Shown piece after piece: positions 16,024-26,966 of a DNA stretch of 64,000 nt. The stretch lies in the NCBI RefSeq assembly GCF_024622975.1, contig NZ_JANJZT010000016.1:1-64000 (forward strand), written 5' to 3'. The stretch comes from Blautia caecimuris (lineage in GTDB: Bacteria > Bacillota > Clostridia > Lachnospirales > Lachnospiraceae). The notes under the pieces are model-generated. The model was not told the DNA's origin, ran no database searches, and saw only the letters and a program-made list of their open reading frames with translations. Positions within the stretch are counted from its first letter, which is position 1. Each line of letters begins with the position of its first letter. Both the position numbers and the translations under genes were made by a program.

Positions 16024-16948
16024 GGGCACAGTTATATCAGGAGAAAAAATTGCGGAAGAGCTTCAGTGTACAAGAGCTGCGGTGTGGAAAGCAGTAAAAA
16101 CTCTCCGTGAGGAAGGCTATGAAATTGCAGCAGGCTCCAATAAAGGATATATGTTGTCTGCAGAAAGCAATAAACTGGCAGAAGAGGGGATTCGTCCTTT
16201 TTTGTCAAAGCCGGATGTTTTTCTGAAAGTTTATCCGGAGACGGAATCTACGAACAGAACGGCCAAGCAGGCGGCAATAAGCGGGGAAGCAAAGCATGGA
16301 AGCGCGGTACTGGCTTACAGGCAGACAGAAGGAAGAGGCAGAAGAGGACGAAAGTTTTATTCACCGTATGATGCGGGCCTGTATCTCAGCGTGATTCTGG
16401 AACCGGAAGGAAGCCTTCAGGAAAGTCTTGTTCTGACGGCTGAAGCGGCAGTGGCTGTGTATAAAGCGGTAAAAGAACTGACGGGCAAAGACCTTGATAT
16501 CAAATGGGTAAATGACCTTTACTACTGCGGTAAAAAGGTGTGTGGAATTCTTACAGAGGCAGTTACGGATTTTGAGAGCGGAGACATCGAGTTTGCAGTT
16601 GTAGGAATCGGACTGAATATTTACGAACCGGAGAAGGGATATCCTTCAGAGCTGGATGGGATTGCCGGTGCTCTTTATAAAAGTCAGGAAGAAGCTTCCG
16701 GTATAAACAGAAATCAACTGGCAGCAGCAGTGATCAACCATCTTCTGAGAGAGACACAGAAGCTTTGCATCCCCGGGGAATATATAGACAGAAGCATGGT
16801 TGTGGGACGCAGAATCTGTATTATGGACAATTCAGGGGAACGAACTGCAAAAGCTCTCCAAATATGCCGGGACGGAAGGCTCAAAGTGTTGGAAAAAGAC
16901 GGTTCGGAGAGTATTTTGTCCTATGAAGAGGTATCCTTAAAAATATAG
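15968..16948 (+). CDS. birA: Bifunctional biotin--[acetyl-CoA-carboxylase] ligase / biotin repressor
   Basis: An N-terminal winged helix (SGEKIAEELQCTRAAVWKAV) is followed by the ligase domain with ESTNRTAKQ, the biotinyl-AMP loop GRGRRGRKF, the KWVNDLYY block and the GIGLNI motif, then the small C-terminal domain. The enzyme activates biotin with ATP and attaches it to carboxylases, and the HTH lets it repress biotin genes. ATG 15968 is preferred because GAGGGAAG precedes it; ATG 15956 is 12 bases earlier. A strong terminator follows. Confidence 0.92.
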   Translation: MRTKITVKSRLLELLEKNKGTVISGEKIAEELQCTRAAVWKAVKTLREEGYEIAAGSNKGYMLSAESNKLAEEGIRPFLSKPDVFLKVYPETESTNRTAKQAAISGEAKHGSAVLAYRQTEGRGRRGRKFYSPYDAGLYLSVILEPEGSLQESLVLTAEAAVAVYKAVKELTGKDLDIKWVNDLYYCGKKVCGILTEAVTDFESGDIEFAVVGIGLNIYEPEKGYPSELDGIAGALYKSQEEASGINRNQLAAAVINHLLRETQKLCIPGEYIDRSMVVGRRICIMDNSGERTAKALQICRDGRLKVLEKDGSESILSYEEVSLKI

Positions 16949-16965
16949 ATAATCAAAATAATTTT

Positions 16966-16998
16966 GGGTGATTTGCACAAAAAATCACCCATTTTTTT
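16966..16998 (+). terminator. Intrinsic terminator after birA
   Basis: GGGTGATTT (16966-16974) pairs perfectly with AAATCACCC (16982-16990) around a seven-base loop, followed by ATTTTTTTG. Confidence 0.88.
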
Positions 16999-17021
16999 GT
17001 GCAAAATAGTAGGGAAAAATA

Positions 17022-17049
17022 TTGACTTTCAGGGCGTGAAGAGTAAAAT
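17022..17049 (+). promoter_or_regulatory. Promoter of the ATP synthase operon
   Basis: TTGACT (17022-17027) and TAAAAT (17044-17049) are 16 bases apart. The site lies just after the birA terminator and about 60-80 bases before atpB, with no other start signal between. Confidence 0.6.
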
Positions 17050-17127
17050 ATAGAAATCGAAAAAAGCGGTCTGACCAAATCTCAGACTGAAAGAAAAGGA
17101 GGGAGTGAAACGAACAGTTTAACAGAA

Positions 17128-17796
17128 GTGTTAAAAGAAGAGCTGAACTGTGAAACGGTTTTTACGATTCCGATCGGAAAAGGAATACCGGTATTTGAAT
17201 CAGTTGCAGTTACCTGGGTGATCATGGCAGTGCTGGTAGTATTGTCGCTGATTCTGGTAAGGAATCTGAAAGTTGAAAATCCCGGAAAAAAACAGCTTCT
17301 TCTGGAAGCGGGAATCGGCGCTCTGAGAAACTTTTTCCGGGGAATCCTGGGAGAGGACGGAGATCGGTATATCCCGTATATGATGACAGTAATTATTTAT
17401 CTGGGAGTTTCCAATGTGTCAGGTATCTTTGGCGTAAAGCCGCCTACAAAGGACTTGAATGTTACGCTGGCACTTGCAGTAATGAGCATGTTCCTCATTG
17501 AATACTGCGGCATCCATAAAAAGGGTCTGAAAGGATTTTTTAAGAGCTTTCTGGATCCAATACCGGTTATGCTCCCGATGAATATTATGGAGGTCCTCAT
17601 TCGTCCCACTGCCCTCTGTTTCCGACTTTTTGGCAATATTCTCGGAGGGTTTGTAGTAATGGCGCTTGTCGAGTTTGTATGCCCGGCAATTCTGCCAATT
17701 CCATTCAGCCTGTATTTTGATTTCTTTGACGGTTTTATACAGGCATATATTTTTGTCTTTTTGACGTCCATGTTCATGAAAGAAACAATGGAATGA
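17128..17796 (+). CDS. atpB: F-type ATP synthase subunit a
   Basis: The 222-aa membrane protein forms the static half of the ion channel in the Fo part. It has the conserved block LIRPTALCFRLFGN, whose arginine faces the c ring, and several membrane segments. The frame start is unusual. The first standard codon is GTG 17128, but the strong AGGAGGGAG site (17097-17105) is 25 bases upstream of it. An in-frame ACG at 17110-17112 has perfect spacing and would give an N-terminus NSLTEVLKEELN. The coordinate given is the conservative one. It opens the atpBEFHAGDC operon; no atpI is seen. Confidence 0.93.
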   Translation: MLKEELNCETVFTIPIGKGIPVFESVAVTWVIMAVLVVLSLILVRNLKVENPGKKQLLLEAGIGALRNFFRGILGEDGDRYIPYMMTVIIYLGVSNVSGIFGVKPPTKDLNVTLALAVMSMFLIEYCGIHKKGLKGFFKSFLDPIPVMLPMNIMEVLIRPTALCFRLFGNILGGFVVMALVEFVCPAILPIPFSLYFDFFDGFIQAYIFVFLTSMFMKETME

Positions 17797-17863
17797 TCGC
17801 TGCAGCAGGCAGCGCAGTCACTTTTATTTAACTATTCTAATGAAAACTCAGGAGGAAAAAATC

Positions 17864-18088
17864 ATGACAAGTTTAATCGCTATCGGAGCAGGTATTGCAG
17901 CTTTAACAGGTATTGGAGCAGGTATTGGTATTGGTCTGGCAACATCTAAGGCAGTTGAGGCAATTGCAAGACAGCCCGAGGCAGAGAGCAAGATCAGCAA
18001 AAACCTTCTTCTCGGATGCGCCCTTGCCGAAGGTACTGCTATTTTTGGTTTTGTAGTAGGTCTTCTGATCGTTGTTATGCTTGGCTGA
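17864..18088 (+). CDS. atpE: F-type ATP synthase subunit c
   Basis: The 74-aa hairpin protein forms the rotating ring. ATG 17864 follows AGGAGG; the in-frame ATG at 17840 lies before that site. Helix 1 has the GAGIGIGLATSK glycine pattern, the loop is ARQPE, and the ion-carrying glutamate lies in CALAEGTAIFGF. Sodium-type rings of Acetobacterium or Ilyobacter have Gln in helix 1 and Ser/Thr directly after the glutamate. Here those positions are Ile and Gly, so proton coupling is inferred. Confidence 0.95.
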   Translation: MTSLIAIGAGIAALTGIGAGIGIGLATSKAVEAIARQPEAESKISKNLLLGCALAEGTAIFGFVVGLLIVVMLG

Positions 18089-18124
18089 TAAATTGCTACA
18101 AAAACAGAAAGGCAGGTACAGACG

Positions 18125-18625
18125 ATGATTCAAATTAATCTGAATCTTGTCTTTACGATCATCAATCTGCTGGTCCTTTACATACTTATGAAAAAGTTTC
18201 TGTTCGGACCGGTGATTCGGATCATGGATCAGAGAAAAGAAATGATAGATCAGCAGTTTGAGGAGGCAAAAAAGACAGAGGACAGAGCAAATCAGCTGCA
18301 GAAGCAATATGAGAATGCTCTGAAATCAGCTAAAGAAGAATCCTATCAGATTGTGGAACAGGCAAAACTGGAGGCGAAAGCTCAGGCAGAACGTACTGCA
18401 GAGGAAGCCAGGGTTCAGGCTGATCAGCTGTTTGCCAAAGCGCAGGCAGATATTGCGTCTGAGCGTGAGTACGCCATGAGACAGATGCAGGGTGAGATCG
18501 GGAAGCTGGCAATGGAGGCTGCCGCCAGAATTGTAGGCAGTCAGGCCGGTGAGGAACAGGATCTTTCCATGTATGACCAATTTATAGAAAAAGCAGGTGA
18601 TCCCGATGACAACGGCAGCTGTTAA
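18125..18625 (+). CDS. atpF: F-type ATP synthase subunit b
   Basis: The 166-aa protein has one N-terminal membrane helix (LVFTIINLLVLYILMKKF) and then a long, highly charged coiled coil from about residue 40 to 130. This is the layout of the b subunit that forms the peripheral stalk. GGCAGG lies upstream of ATG 18125. Its last 20 bases overlap the delta gene, so translation is coupled. Confidence 0.93.
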   Translation: MIQINLNLVFTIINLLVLYILMKKFLFGPVIRIMDQRKEMIDQQFEEAKKTEDRANQLQKQYENALKSAKEESYQIVEQAKLEAKAQAERTAEEARVQADQLFAKAQADIASEREYAMRQMQGEIGKLAMEAAARIVGSQAGEEQDLSMYDQFIEKAGDPDDNGSC

Positions 18626-19109
18626 TTATGCAAAGGTTCTGTATGGGATGCCTGTTTCCAGGGCAACTGTCCAGGAAACGGAACATCTTTTTCAGGAGAA
18701 CCCGGAACTTACAGAGTGCCTGGGAAGTCCGCTGGTATCATTTGAGGCAAAATGCCGGATCATAGACAGAGCTGTTCCCCGGGATATGAGGAGCTTTGTG
18801 AAGGTTGCCTGCAGATATCATAAAACAGATCTTTTTGAGGAAATTTTCAACCAGTATCAGGAGCTTTGCAGGAAAGAGGCAGGCGCCCTGCAGGCAGTTC
18901 TGATCTGTGTGACGCCACCCAGAGATGAACAGCTGGAAGGAATCCGAAATTTCCTGTGCAGGGAATTTCAGGCACAGAAAGCAGAAATTCAGGTACTTGA
19001 GGACAAAAGCCTGATCGGAGGATTTATTCTTCAGGCAGGCGGTAAAGAATATGACTGGAGTCTGCGGGGACGCTGCCGCAGACTGGAACAGAAACTGACC
19101 CGGAGGTGA
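18606..19109 (+). CDS. atpH: F-type ATP synthase subunit delta
   Basis: The 167-aa protein links the F1 head to the b stalk. ATG 18606 follows AGGTGAT; GTG 18597 lies in the site itself. The N-terminal helical domain ([12 protein letters not shown]) and the C-terminal signature ([20 protein letters not shown]) fit the family. The sequence is diverged, as is usual for this subunit. It overlaps atpF upstream, and its stop codon lies just before the atpA start. Confidence 0.92.
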   Translation: MTTAAVNYAKVLYGMPVSRATVQETEHLFQENPELTECLGSPLVSFEAKCRIIDRAVPRDMRSFVKVACRYHKTDLFEEIFNQYQELCRKEAGALQAVLICVTPPRDEQLEGIRNFLCREFQAQKAEIQVLEDKSLIGGFILQAGGKEYDWSLRGRCRRLEQKLTRR

Positions 19110-19114
19110 ACAGT

Positions 19115-20629
19115 TTGAGTACAATTAATCCAGATGAGATTATTTCAATTCTGAAAGAAGAAATAGAGAATTATGACGAGATCAGCAAAAACCAGGAGGT
19201 CGGTACTGTTATTTCCGTAGGTGACGGAATCGCCACAGTATATGGTATAGATCATGCCATGTACGGTGAAGTCGTGGTTTTTGAAAACGGTCTGAAAGGA
19301 ATGGTTCAGGATATCCGCACAAACAGTATGGGATGTATTCTGTTTGGCAGCGATTCCGGAATCCGTGAAGGCTCAAAAGTATCCAGAACTGGCAGACAGG
19401 CAGGTATTCCTGTTGGAAACGGATTTATAGGAAGGATTGTCAATGCTCTTGGCGCTCCGGTAGACGGAAAGGGAGAGATCAAAGAGGAGGAGTATCGTCC
19501 TGTTGAATATCCTGCACCGGGAATCATTGACCGTAAATCCGTAACAGTTCCTCTTGAAACAGGAATCCTTTCTATTGATTCCATGTTTCCTATCGGACGC
19601 GGACAGCGTGAACTGATCATTGGCGACAGACAGACAGGAAAAACCTCTCTGGCTATTGATACAATCCTGAACCAGAAAGGAAAAGATGTGATCTGTATTT
19701 ATGTGGCAGTGGGACAGAAGGCTTCTACTGTTGCAAAGGTTGTTTCCACTCTTGAAAAACACGGGGCAATGGAATATACAACTGTATTTTCCTCTACAGC
19801 AAGTGACTGTGCGCCTCTTCAGTATATTGTTCCCTATGCAGGAACAGCCCTGGCAGAGTTCTTTATGTATCAGGGGAAAGATGTTCTGATCGTTTATGAT
19901 GATCTTTCCAAGCACGCGGTTGCTTATCGTGCTCTGTCCCTTCTTCTGGAACGTTCTCCGGGCCGTGAGGCTTATCCGGGAGATGTATTTTATCTTCATT
20001 CCAGACTTCTGGAAAGATCCAGCCGTCTGAATGAAAAATCAGGAGGCGGCTCCATTACAGCGCTTCCGATCATTGAGACACAGGCAGGAGATGTATCTGC
20101 ATATATACCAACCAATGTAATCTCTATTACAGACGGACAGATCTTCCTGGAAAGCGATCTGTTTTTTGCAGGCATGCGCCCGGCAGTTAATGTAGGTCTT
20201 TCTGTATCCCGTGTAGGCGGTGCCGCTCAGACCAAAGCTATGAAAAAGGCATCAGGAAGTATTCGTATTGATCTGGCTCAGTACAGAGAAATGGAAGTAT
20301 TTACTCAGTTCAGTTCAGATCTGGATGAGGCCACAAAGGCGCAGCTTACTTATGGAAGCTGTCTGATGGAACTTCTGAAACAGCCTCTTTGCAGCCCGCT
20401 GAAACTCCATGAGCAGGTAATCACCCTGTGGGCAGCTACGCATAAAGCCTTTGTGCATGTGGAAACAAAAAAGATCAAGCAGTATCAGAAGGAGCTGCTG
20501 GAATACTTTGACAATGTTTATCCGGAAGTGGGAAGAGAGATCAATGAGTCAAAACAGCTTTCTGATGAACTGGGAGAAAAGATCCTTCAGATTGCAGAGG
20601 AATTCAGAAGCCGTTCAGCTGCAGAATAA
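19115..20629 (+). CDS. atpA: F-type ATP synthase subunit alpha
   Basis: The 504-aa protein has the P-loop [11 protein letters not shown] and the later family block [17 protein letters not shown]. It binds nucleotide at the non-catalytic sites of F1. TTG 19115 is chosen because CGGAGGTG (19101-19108) is six bases upstream; GTG 19106 is part of that site. The N-terminus then reads [17 protein letters not shown], as in related alpha subunits. It is complete. Confidence 0.96.
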   Translation: MSTINPDEIISILKEEIENYDEISKNQEVGTVISVGDGIATVYGIDHAMYGEVVVFENGLKGMVQDIRTNSMGCILFGSDSGIREGSKVSRTGRQAGIPVGNGFIGRIVNALGAPVDGKGEIKEEEYRPVEYPAPGIIDRKSVTVPLETGILSIDSMFPIGRGQRELIIGDRQTGKTSLAIDTILNQKGKDVICIYVAVGQKASTVAKVVSTLEKHGAMEYTTVFSSTASDCAPLQYIVPYAGTALAEFFMYQGKDVLIVYDDLSKHAVAYRALSLLLERSPGREAYPGDVFYLHSRLLERSSRLNEKSGGGSITALPIIETQAGDVSAYIPTNVISITDGQIFLESDLFFAGMRPAVNVGLSVSRVGGAAQTKAMKKASGSIRIDLAQYREMEVFTQFSSDLDEATKAQLTYGSCLMELLKQPLCSPLKLHEQVITLWAATHKAFVHVETKKIKQYQKELLEYFDNVYPEVGREINESKQLSDELGEKILQIAEEFRSRSAAE

Positions 20630-20648
20630 TTAAGAGCAGGAGGAACCT

Positions 20649-22936
<2,288 letters not shown>

Positions 22937-22948
22937 GGAGTGAAGTTC

Positions 22949-23356
22949 ATGGAAAGTACATTTGGCCTGGAAATCTATGCCAGCAATAAGCTGGCTTATG
23001 CCGGACGCGCCAGATCTCTGGTTGTTCCTGTAGAGGATGGAGAAAAGGCTTTTCTGGCTCATCATGCAAATGTGATTGTAGCAATTGTTCCCGGTGAGCT
23101 TCGGTATGAAGATGCTGACGGAAACAAGGTGGTTGCAGCAGTCAGCAATGGTTTTGTGGAAATGATCAATAACCGTGCAAAGCTGTTTTGCCTTTCTGTG
23201 GAAAGACCGGAAGAAATTGATATTCGCAGAGCTCAGGAGGCAAAGGAGCGCGCAGAGGAACAGCTCCGCCAGAAGCAGAGCATTCAGGAATACCACATGA
23301 ATCAGCTGGCTCTGGCAAGGGCAATGACAAGGCTTCGCGTAACGAAAAATCTGTAA
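22949..23356 (+). CDS. atpC: F-type ATP synthase subunit epsilon
   Basis: The 135-aa protein has the N-terminal beta sandwich (GEKAFLAHHANVIVAIVPGE) and the C-terminal two-helix domain (RRAQEAKERAEEQLRQKQ) that regulates rotation. ATG 22949 has AAGGAG upstream. It closes the operon; a terminator follows after about 55 bases. Confidence 0.94.
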   Translation: MESTFGLEIYASNKLAYAGRARSLVVPVEDGEKAFLAHHANVIVAIVPGELRYEDADGNKVVAAVSNGFVEMINNRAKLFCLSVERPEEIDIRRAQEAKERAEEQLRQKQSIQEYHMNQLALARAMTRLRVTKNL

Positions 23357-23410
23357 TGTATTTATATAGAAGAAATACCTGTAAACAGAAGAAATATTTA
23401 TAATAAGAAC

Positions 23411-23453
23411 GGAAGCTGTCCTGATGATTTATCAAAGGACGGCTTCCGTTTTT
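23411..23453 (+). terminator. Intrinsic terminator of the atp operon
   Basis: GGAAGCTGTCCT (23411-23422) pairs with AGGACGGCTTCC (23436-23447), one G-U pair, followed by GTTTTTGG. It probably also serves the convergent transcript. Confidence 0.85.
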
Positions 23454-23541
23454 GGCAGGGTAAAATTTACTTTGCTTTTGATATTTTTTGAATTTGTTTT
23501 CAGCAGTTATAGCTGATCTGGACTGTGAAGACATTCAGGGG

Positions 23542-24303
23542 TCAGTTTGTCTTTTCCGTTCCGGCAGAAGCTTCCTCAGAAGCCGGAGCAGACTCTGTGG
23601 GCTCAGTAACTGTCTGAGCGCCGGTTTCATCAGTAGAAGATGTCTCAGAAACAACTGTCTGTTCGGAAGCTTCCGGCGTCAGTGCTTCTGCGGTTGGAGC
23701 TTCAGATGTTTCCTCCCGGGACTGCTGATAAGGACGATAAGGCTCCCAGTAGTGTTCTTCCTTCCGGGGTTTTTCTGAAGTCTCTTCGCTGTCAAGCTCC
23801 TGCTTCTTTGTATTAAGCATGTGGATGCCAACAGCAATAATAGCAATGGCAATGATAATTGACGGAACATTATAAAACAGATTGATCAGGACATTTGCCA
23901 CAGTATCCGGAAGCAGCCACATGATCAGCCCTCTGAGATTATCCCATAAAATAGAAACACCGAAGATGATCAGGAAAACAGCAATCAGTTTGCGGTATTT
24001 TTTTACAAAATGGTCTGCATTTCCAATAAACTGGTCAAGATGGAGAAGATAGCTGTCTTCCACCGCATAAAAATCATCCTCAGACATGGATTTCAGGTTG
24101 TGTACATGGAAGAAACTGTAACACCACATAATGGGAAGAAACATGACGATAAAACTAAGTGAAGATAAGGTTGCCAGTCCGAAAGTTCCCCAGAATATAA
24201 GCATAATGCTGATCCCCTGTTTAAAAAAGCCCATGTACATTTCTCCGGCTCCCGGAACCAGTGAGCAGAGAAAAAGCAAAAGTCCTTTTTTTTGTTTTGT
24301 CAT
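23542..24303 (-). CDS. Multi-pass membrane protein of a sigma/anti-sigma operon
   Basis: The 253-aa protein has four or more hydrophobic segments. The first pair (LLLFLCSLVPGAGEMYMGFF and IMLIFWGTFGLATL) resembles TM2-type domains. It ends in an 80-residue tail rich in Glu, Thr, Ser and Ala that is probably disordered. It is the third gene of the sigma/anti-sigma transcript, and its start overlaps the anti-sigma stop. A role in envelope sensing can be inferred from context; I know no function for the protein itself. Confidence 0.75.
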   Translation of the reverse strand: MTKQKKGLLLFLCSLVPGAGEMYMGFFKQGISIMLIFWGTFGLATLSSLSFIVMFLPIMWCYSFFHVHNLKSMSEDDFYAVEDSYLLHLDQFIGNADHFVKKYRKLIAVFLIIFGVSILWDNLRGLIMWLLPDTVANVLINLFYNVPSIIIAIAIIAVGIHMLNTKKQELDSEETSEKPRKEEHYWEPYRPYQQSREETSEAPTAEALTPEASEQTVVSETSSTDETGAQTVTEPTESAPASEEASAGTEKTN

Positions 24304-24818
24304 TTTAAATCGCCTCCATTTAAGATTTTATTTGAAAAATTTCGTATATAACCAGTCAGTTTATCAGAGCTGCGTGAAAGCTCTGCAGAAATATTCTGTG
24401 ACAGCCGTGAAAGTGTTTCCGGGTGAGCGCTGACTTCTGTGCGGATGGCAGATTTGCTGGATTCCGGAATAGAAACTCCGGAAAAAGTGCTGAGATCCGC
24501 CTGCTGAATAACAAAAAGAAGAAAAAGAGCAGCGATCATGCCTGTTGCAGTGCGAAGTCCATAATAAAAAAGCTGCATTTTTCTGGATGTTGTGCGTACA
24601 GCCTTTGCCGCCTGAACATCCGGCGCGGCTGCACGGTTCAGAATCTGTTCTGCCAGATAGTCCGGAGCCGGCTGATCGGTATTTCGGATTTCTTCTTCAA
24701 TCATCTGATCCAGACAGAAATCACACTGATCAAGATGCTCCAGAAACGCAATCATTTCTTCCGTGCTTACTGTATCGCTGTCTGTAATCTTATTCAGAGA
24801 TTTTTCCCTAACATGCAT
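24300..24818 (-). CDS. Anti-sigma factor with zinc-finger (ZAS) motif
   Basis: ATG at 24818 has GGAGAG upstream; an earlier in-frame ATG at 24842 lies before that site and overlaps the sigma gene. The cytosolic part has HLDQCDFC, the H-x3-C-x2-C motif of zinc anti-sigma domains. A membrane helix (TGMIAALFLLFVIQQA) and an external C-terminal segment follow. It should hold the ECF sigma factor encoded just upstream at the membrane until a signal releases it. Confidence 0.8.
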   Translation of the reverse strand: MHVREKSLNKITDSDTVSTEEMIAFLEHLDQCDFCLDQMIEEEIRNTDQPAPDYLAEQILNRAAAPDVQAAKAVRTTSRKMQLFYYGLRTATGMIAALFLLFVIQQADLSTFSGVSIPESSKSAIRTEVSAHPETLSRLSQNISAELSRSSDKLTGYIRNFSNKILNGGDLK

Positions 24819-24819
24819 A

Positions 24820-25404
24820 TCAGACTCTCCTTTCGTTGACATTTCCCGGCGGAACCAGGAGCTTTTTCAGCATTGCCCTTGCCCGGTAAAGCTGTGTCTG
24901 GATGGTTTTTGGATTTTTCTGAGTCTGCCGGGCGATTTCTGTAACAGTAAGCTGTTTACAGAAATGCGAAACAGCAACTTCTTTATAGGGGCTTTTGAGC
25001 TGCTGGCACAGGGTATATACCTGCCGGTCAGAATCTGTTTTCAGATACAGGGCCTCCGGAGTAGAGGATGTGTCCGGTATCTGAGAAAAATAAGTATCTT
25101 CTGTGGGAATACTGCGCCGCCCGGCTGCCTTCAGAAAATCCAGACACTTGCGTACAGCGATTTTGCTCAGCCATGCTTTTTCATAGGTGCCGTCGAAACG
25201 GGAAAGGTTTTTGTAAGCAGATAAAAATACTTCCTGGGTCAGATCTTCTGCATCAAAAGGGTTTCCTACGGATTTCAGACAGATGGAGTAGATCAGATTC
25301 TGATACTGCTCCAGCAGATATTTCAAATATTCTTCCTGTGAAATACGATCATCCCCCTTCCTGATGCTGCCTGGATAATGAACGGCAATGAAGCTTCCCG
25401 GCAT
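24820..25404 (-). CDS. ECF-type RNA polymerase sigma factor
   Basis: The 194-aa protein has region 2 (DAEDLTQEVFLSAYKNLSRF) and region 4 (LTVTEIARQTQKNPKTIQTQ, then LYRARAMLKKLL), with the spacing of ECF sigma factors. ATG at 25404 follows GGGAGAAAG. It is cotranscribed with its anti-sigma factor and a membrane protein. A TATAAT-like box lies on the minus strand about 30 bases upstream. The signal and regulon are unknown. Confidence 0.9.
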   Translation of the reverse strand: MPGSFIAVHYPGSIRKGDDRISQEEYLKYLLEQYQNLIYSICLKSVGNPFDAEDLTQEVFLSAYKNLSRFDGTYEKAWLSKIAVRKCLDFLKAAGRRSIPTEDTYFSQIPDTSSTPEALYLKTDSDRQVYTLCQQLKSPYKEVAVSHFCKQLTVTEIARQTQKNPKTIQTQLYRARAMLKKLLVPPGNVNERRV

Positions 25405-25538
25405 TCTTTCTCCCGTTCATTATATTATAACGGAACAAAAAGAACAAAAACTTCATAAAACCGGAAAGTTTTTAATAAAATGCTGTACAGAACACACAGT
25501 TTGACGAAAAATCCGTTTATTTTCATACACTGGACAGA

Positions 25539-25566
25539 TTGTAAAGTAAGAAGAATATGTTATAAT
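25539..25566 (+). promoter_or_regulatory. Promoter of the lacI-type gene
   Basis: TTGTAA (25539-25544) and TATAAT (25561-25566) are 16 bases apart, leaving a leader of about 145 bases before the regulator start. I see no riboswitch or operator dyad in that leader. Confidence 0.6.
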
Positions 25567-25717
25567 ATTTGACTATAACAGGACAGGTTATGATATTCGG
25601 GCAGTGTTTCGGCAAAGGAGTGTATAGACAGAAATGAATGTGGCCGCTGTGAACGAGGTCAGCAGTAGCAGATCAGTGGAAAGATGAAGAACTGCAGTAT
25701 TTATCAGGAAGGAAATT

Positions 25718-26719
25718 ATGGCAAGTATCAGAGATGTAGCGCAAAAAGCAGGCGTAGGAGTCGGCACTGTGTCAAGAGTGATCAATGGCAGCGGGTATGT
25801 TGCAGAAGATACAAGAAAAAAAATCGAGTCAGCGATCCGTGAACTGGAATATACCCCAAATGAGCTGGCAAGAAATCTTTTTAAAAACAGGACAGGCATT
25901 ATAGGCGTTCTGGTTCCGGATCTGGATCATCCTTTTTTTTCCGCTTTTGCAAGGGAGACAGAGATTGCTCTTTATAAAGCAGGATATAAAGTGATGATCT
26001 GCAATACCATAGGAAGCAGCAACAGGGAACTGGATTATCTGAATATGCTGGACCGGAATATGGTAGACGGGATCATAACCGGTTCCCATACCCTTCATGT
26101 GGAAGAATACTTAAAAAGAAAGAGAACGATCGTGTCTCTGGATCAGGATTTCGGACCGGAGATTCCCATGGTAGGTTCCGACCACATTTACGGAGGCCGG
26201 GCTGCCGCAGAGATTATCCTTAAAAACAAGTGCAGGAAAGTCCTTCATATTACCGGAGTGGCGCCTAATGTTGCCGCCAATGACAGACATGCCATTTTTG
26301 AGTCGATTCTTGCCGAACACGGAGTGGAAATCGTAGATCTGATGATGGAATGGAACAAGTTTGATCATCAGGCATACTGGGATGCCGCAAGGGAAGCCAT
26401 ACGCAAGTGCGACGGAATAGACGGGGTGTTTGCTGCAGACCAGCCGGCGCTCTGTTATATGCATCTTGCAATGGAGGCCGGAAAAAGAGTGCCGGAAGAT
26501 CTGAAAGTAGTGGCTTATGACGGAATGGATATTACCAGGCTCTGTTACCCACAGGTTACAAGTATTGATCAGAATATCCGTTTTCTGGCGGACACCTGCG
26601 CTTCTACAGTGATAAAACTTATTGATGGAAGTGAACGGGTTCCACACAAACAGATCATGTCTGTAGAGGTTCATCAGGGGAAGACTACAAATCCTGTTGT
26701 TCTGGACGGAAACTTCTGA
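25718..26719 (+). CDS. LacI-family repressor of the sucrose/fructan locus
   Basis: The 333-aa protein begins MASIRDVAQKAGVGVGTVSR, the helix-turn-helix of LacI proteins, with the hinge helix (NELARNLFKNRTGIIGVLVP) and a periplasmic-binding-like sensor domain. ATG 25718 follows AAGGAA. Two TGGAACnGGTTCC dyads downstream, ahead of the ABC binding-protein gene, are its probable operators. It should respond to the sugar, or a sugar phosphate, handled by the GH32 enzyme. The assignment as repressor of this locus is from position. Confidence 0.9.
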   Translation: MASIRDVAQKAGVGVGTVSRVINGSGYVAEDTRKKIESAIRELEYTPNELARNLFKNRTGIIGVLVPDLDHPFFSAFARETEIALYKAGYKVMICNTIGSSNRELDYLNMLDRNMVDGIITGSHTLHVEEYLKRKRTIVSLDQDFGPEIPMVGSDHIYGGRAAAEIILKNKCRKVLHITGVAPNVAANDRHAIFESILAEHGVEIVDLMMEWNKFDHQAYWDAAREAIRKCDGIDGVFAADQPALCYMHLAMEAGKRVPEDLKVVAYDGMDITRLCYPQVTSIDQNIRFLADTCASTVIKLIDGSERVPHKQIMSVEVHQGKTTNPVVLDGNF

Positions 26720-26797
26720 TTGTGCAATACATACAAAAAAAGAATGGTAAAACTGTAAAAACAGACGGAAATGTTATTTTGAATATGATTTTTAGAT

Positions 26798-26829
26798 AAA
26801 ACCTATTGACAAATAAGTCAGTAGGTTTT
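26798..26829 (+). terminator. Stem-loop ending lacI, overlapping the next promoter
   Basis: AAAACCTATTGAC (26798-26810) pairs with GTCAGTAGGTTTT (26817-26829) at 12 of 13 positions around a six-base loop, with ATTATT after it. The -35 box of the following promoter lies inside the stem. Confidence 0.6.
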
Positions 26830-26834
26830 ATTAT
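26806..26834 (+). promoter_or_regulatory. Promoter of the sugar ABC / GH32 operon
   Basis: TTGACA (26806-26811) and TATTAT (26829-26834) are exactly 17 bases apart. The first operator begins 13 bases after the -10 box, so bound repressor would block transcription start or elongation. Confidence 0.75.
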
Positions 26835-26846
26835 TAAGGCACAATA

Positions 26847-26860
26847 TGGAACGGGTTCCA
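26847..26860 (+). promoter_or_regulatory. LacI-type operator 1
   Basis: TGGAACGGGTTCCA is an almost perfect dyad placed at the expected transcription start. It shares TGGAACnGGTTCC with operator 2. Confidence 0.72.
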
Positions 26861-26905
26861 CAGAGAGCGCAAATAAATTTATAAGAGAGCGCAGACTGTG
26901 ATATA

Positions 26906-26918
26906 TGGAACAGGTTCC
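26906..26918 (+). promoter_or_regulatory. LacI-type operator 2
   Basis: TGGAACAGGTTCC repeats the operator 1 pattern, centred about 59 bases downstream. Paired sites may support looping or stronger repression. Confidence 0.66.
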
Positions 26919-26966
26919 CTGCTTTCCAGGCGCGCGGAAAGAACTCAGATTAAGGAGGAAGAGAAC

